15,042 nt of DNA from Holosporales bacterium (GTDB lineage: Bacteria; Pseudomonadota; Alphaproteobacteria; RUG11792), in NCBI GenBank assembly GCA_031267075.1, contig JAIRZU010000028.1:1-15042 (forward strand). Direction: 5' to 3'. The notes under the pieces are model-generated. The model was not told the DNA's origin and did not search any database. It saw only the letters and a program-made list of their open reading frames with translations. A program made the position numbers and the translations under genes. Shown piece after piece: positions 13,058 through 15,042 of the stretch (position 1 is the first letter of the stretch; the number at the start of each line of letters is the position of its first letter).

Positions 13058-14755
13058 ATGAAAAGCAAACTACTAACATCAACACTCATTCTAGGACTAA
13101 TAGCCTGTGAGGCCTGGAGTTCTAGAGAGAGAGAGAGAGAGGTTAAGAGCTTAGTTGAGAGAACGGGGGAGGTAATACCTCACCCGAGTAGGGGGACGCT
13201 GTTTGAAACCATGGAATTCCTCCAGCAATCTATCAATGAGATGCAGCAGGAGTTACTGAAGCTCAAGCAATCCATTGATGGACAACCTTCCATCGAGATA
13301 CCCTCATCAATAACGACTGAAGACATAAAGCCCCTCTTGGAACCAATCACAGGGGTACTGAATGATGAGGGCAGTGGGCTAGCTGCGATTCACAGTCAAG
13401 CAACAGCGGCCGCCAGCAACACTGAGGGCGTGCAAAACGCAATAGGTACCAAGTCTGATCCTGGAGGGCAGGACACACTATTTGGCAAAGCAATAGGGAC
13501 ATACGCAGCCGTCACAAGTGGCGCCACTGGGCTAGTGGAGATACATGCTCGAGCAGATGCCGCTGCTGACAGCGCTAGAGATGCGTACGAGACGCTAACA
13601 ACTGGAAATAACTCACTAGCGAAGATCAAGGAGGCAACGGGAAGCATCGGTGACGCCCCCGTAGCCGACAGTTCTACTGGCTCGCTACATGCCAAGGCAA
13701 GGAGACTCATGGATCTGACTGGTAAAGAAGGCGATCAGAGTAGTGCTGTCACACTGTTCGGTAGAACGCGGCGGATAGCAGACGATACTGCGAAGATAAG
13801 CGACGGGGCCTATGGGTTATTGAAGATCAAGGGAGCAGTAGGAAGTGAAGATGACACCGCAGCAACAGCTGAAGACGTTGGATCGCTGCATGCTAAGGTG
13901 AGAAGGCTCCAGGCAACTGTCGCAGAGCTCCAGCAACTGATAGGCACCCCAGAGATATGCCTTTGCCGTGAACCACCAGCAACGGTATTCGGCTCTATCA
14001 GAAAGGCCGAAGCAACCCTCCTAAGTGCCTTACAGCAGGCTACAGCGAAAATAGTAGACCCGAATGGTGAAGGAGGCGGTGACAGCGGATCCATAGCGGG
14101 CGAAGTACCAGAGCCATACCTATGCCCAGTATGTCAACAGAAGGCAGTACAGGCTGTTAACGATGCAGCTAAGGACACAGGCTTCATGCAGGACCTTGTG
14201 GACTGGCTAGCAGAGAACTTACACCAAGTCTGCGACGCCTCAGGTCTTGCCGAAGCCTGCCCCTACGGCAGTGCGCATATAGATAGCTGGTACTCCCAAC
14301 CAATCAGCGAGCAGAACGACTACTACGTATACATAGAGACGAACGGCCCGCCCGAAGCCACTATGACAACAGCCCTGTTCTTCAATAGGTTTGGGGACAG
14401 AATCAGAGCAGCATACAAGCAAACCCCGGGACAGATAACTCCTGAAACACTAAGCGACATCACCAGCACTTTCAAGCAAGCAGCGACTCTAGCCTTGGCA
14501 TACACTACTGCACGAGTTGAAATAACCATCGCAGCCATAGAGTACACCGGATACCTCGATATTCTACATATCCCTGCTGAGGGCACATGGTTGTGGAGAT
14601 CAGACTACGACTACGGCCCAGGTGACAATGAGTCAGCCGCCACCCACGCAGCATGCATAAGGAGAACAACAGAGGAAGCGCTGAACAAGGGATGCCCCAA
14701 AAACGTCCCCACATCCTACATCTCCTACACCAGGCCCCCACTCACACCGCAATAA
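13058..14755 (+). CDS. Variable-type surface lipoprotein, 565 residues
   Basis: I do not recognise the family. The N-terminus (MKSKLLTSTLILGLIAC) is a lipoprotein signal with lipobox LIAC and lipidated Cys17. A run of alternating Arg/Glu (23-28) from an (AG)9 tract follows. Residues 48-75 look like a short coiled coil. Residues about 100-325 hold degenerate repeats built from T-L/V-F-G and G-S-L-H-A-K-x-R-R-L units (GSLHAKARRL at 208, GSLHAKVRRL at 275, TLFG at 140 and 232, TVFG at 309), a style seen in fibrous or tail-like proteins. Cysteines at 301, 303, 356 and 359 (CLC, CPVC) could form disulfides. Residues 350-565 look globular and rich in aromatics. The start is fixed by the strong ribosome binding site. 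It shares leader and signal with the gene at the left edge, so it belongs to a multigene family. Surface exposure is inferred. Confidence 0.85.
   Translation: MKSKLLTSTLILGLIACEAWSSREREREVKSLVERTGEVIPHPSRGTLFETMEFLQQSINEMQQELLKLKQSIDGQPSIEIPSSITTEDIKPLLEPITGVLNDEGSGLAAIHSQATAAASNTEGVQNAIGTKSDPGGQDTLFGKAIGTYAAVTSGATGLVEIHARADAAADSARDAYETLTTGNNSLAKIKEATGSIGDAPVADSSTGSLHAKARRLMDLTGKEGDQSSAVTLFGRTRRIADDTAKISDGAYGLLKIKGAVGSEDDTAATAEDVGSLHAKVRRLQATVAELQQLIGTPEICLCREPPATVFGSIRKAEATLLSALQQATAKIVDPNGEGGGDSGSIAGEVPEPYLCPVCQQKAVQAVNDAAKDTGFMQDLVDWLAENLHQVCDASGLAEACPYGSAHIDSWYSQPISEQNDYYVYIETNGPPEATMTTALFFNRFGDRIRAAYKQTPGQITPETLSDITSTFKQAATLALAYTTARVEITIAAIEYTGYLDILHIPAEGTWLWRSDYDYGPGDNESAATHAACIRRTTEEALNKGCPKNVPTSYISYTRPPLTPQ
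13124..13141 (+). repeat. (AG)9 dinucleotide tract in the lipoprotein gene
   Basis: Nine uninterrupted AG units fall at codons 23-28, a few residues behind the lipidated Cys17. Gain or loss of one unit shifts the frame at the start of the mature protein. Such tracts are a known basis of phase variation in other bacteria; here switching is inferred. Confidence 0.9.
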
Positions 14756-14757
14756 CC

Positions 14758-14800
14758 AGGAATACCGTGGGTAGCCTGATTGGCTGCCCACTACATTCCT
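14758..14800 (+). terminator. Long hairpin behind the lipoprotein gene
   Basis: Three bases past the stop, GTGGGTAGCC (14767-14776) pairs with GGCTGCCCAC (14782-14791) with one G-T pair and a five-base loop. An outer AGGAAT/ATTCCT stem (14758-14763, 14795-14800) extends it. There is no T tract, so termination would be atypical; mRNA protection is an alternative. Confidence 0.55.
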
Positions 14801-14836
14801 AGCGACGTCTGGGGCGAGGGATAATTCCGTCATACA

Positions 14837-14956
14837 GTGACAGAGGAGCGGGAGACTCTATCCGGAGATGATGTGAGATTGGTGTTCGACGGAAAGCAAC
14901 TCCCTGAACTGGAAAGCTCAGACGAATCTGCGGAAGGTAAGAAGGGTAGCGTCTGA
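14837..14956 (+). CDS. Doubtful 39-residue acidic ORF or gene-tail remnant
   Basis: From GTG 14837 the frame reads (M)TEERETLSGDDVRLVFDGKQ and then a Glu/Ser/Asp-rich tail ending KKGSV. It looks like the charged tail of a lost gene rather than a stand-alone protein. No good ribosome binding site. It lies between the lipoprotein terminator and the next promoter cassette. Confidence 0.25.
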   Translation: MTEERETLSGDDVRLVFDGKQLPELESSDESAEGKKGSV

Positions 14957-14996
14957 TCTGGGACTAGGCTTACAGCCACATTCCTCTCTCCATCCC

Positions 14997-15042
14997 CCCA
15001 TGTGCAAAAATAATTTTCTCCGTTAATTATTTTTTAACCCTT
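14997..15042 (+). promoter_or_regulatory. Promoter/leader cassette, copy 3 (cut by the right edge)
   Basis: From CCCATGTGC onward it follows copy 2 (12962-13006), including GTTAA-N7-TTAAC with one change inside the spacer, and then the window ends. It predicts a further rightward family gene starting about 50-60 bases beyond the edge. Confidence 0.7.

Overview
The window looks like a piece of an alphaproteobacterial genome, most likely an obligate intracellular member of the Rickettsiales (Anaplasmataceae-like). The evidence is a split ATP synthase: an F0-only cluster a-c-b'-b with both b' and b subunits and no atpH/A/G/D/C behind it. It also has an S21 protein and a DnaB typical of the class, a short alphaproteobacterial lytic transglycosylase, and several long secreted proteins with little resemblance to anything I recognise. 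Base composition is near half G+C by eye. I cannot fix the genus from sequence alone.

Layout. Positions 1-37 hold the first codons of a leftward lipoprotein gene, with its leader and promoter region at 38-122. The F0 cluster atpB-atpE-atpF'-atpF runs rightward at 203-2197. A short intergenic stretch (2198-2434) carries a gene-end remnant. Then come leftward genes: a 333-residue exported protein (2435-3436), dnaB (3562-5001) and a probable lipoprotein transglycosylase (5015-5590), the last two likely one transcript. Positions 5591-6312 are gene-poor, with a transposase scar, a strong hairpin and one doubtful small ORF. A very large leftward gene (6313-11868, 1851 residues) encodes an exported, helical, internally repetitive protein behind a near-consensus promoter. 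Positions 11869-12450 are a graveyard of short reading frames and an inverted repeat. Leftward rpsU (12451-12681) follows, then another transposase scar, then a rightward 565-residue lipoprotein gene (13058-14755).

The most interesting structure is a repeated promoter, leader and signal-peptide cassette. It occurs leftward at 1-122, rightward at 12971-13094, and again rightward at 14997-15042, where the window ends. The cassette marks a multigene lipoprotein family whose members sit on both sides of housekeeping genes. The one complete member has nine AG dinucleotides at codons 23-28, just behind the lipobox cysteine, so slipped-strand mispairing there would switch the protein off and on. Shared promoter, shared export signal, different surroundings and a contingency tract together suggest a variable surface lipoprotein system. 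That is inference; the sequence features are direct observations.

How the parts may work together: the atp cluster, dnaB and rpsU are core functions. The 333-, 1851- and 565-residue products all carry export signals and probably act in the envelope or at the host interface. Paired inverted repeats (1-122 with 12971-13094; 2221-2294 with 12287-12360) and transposase scars show that the region has been rearranged.
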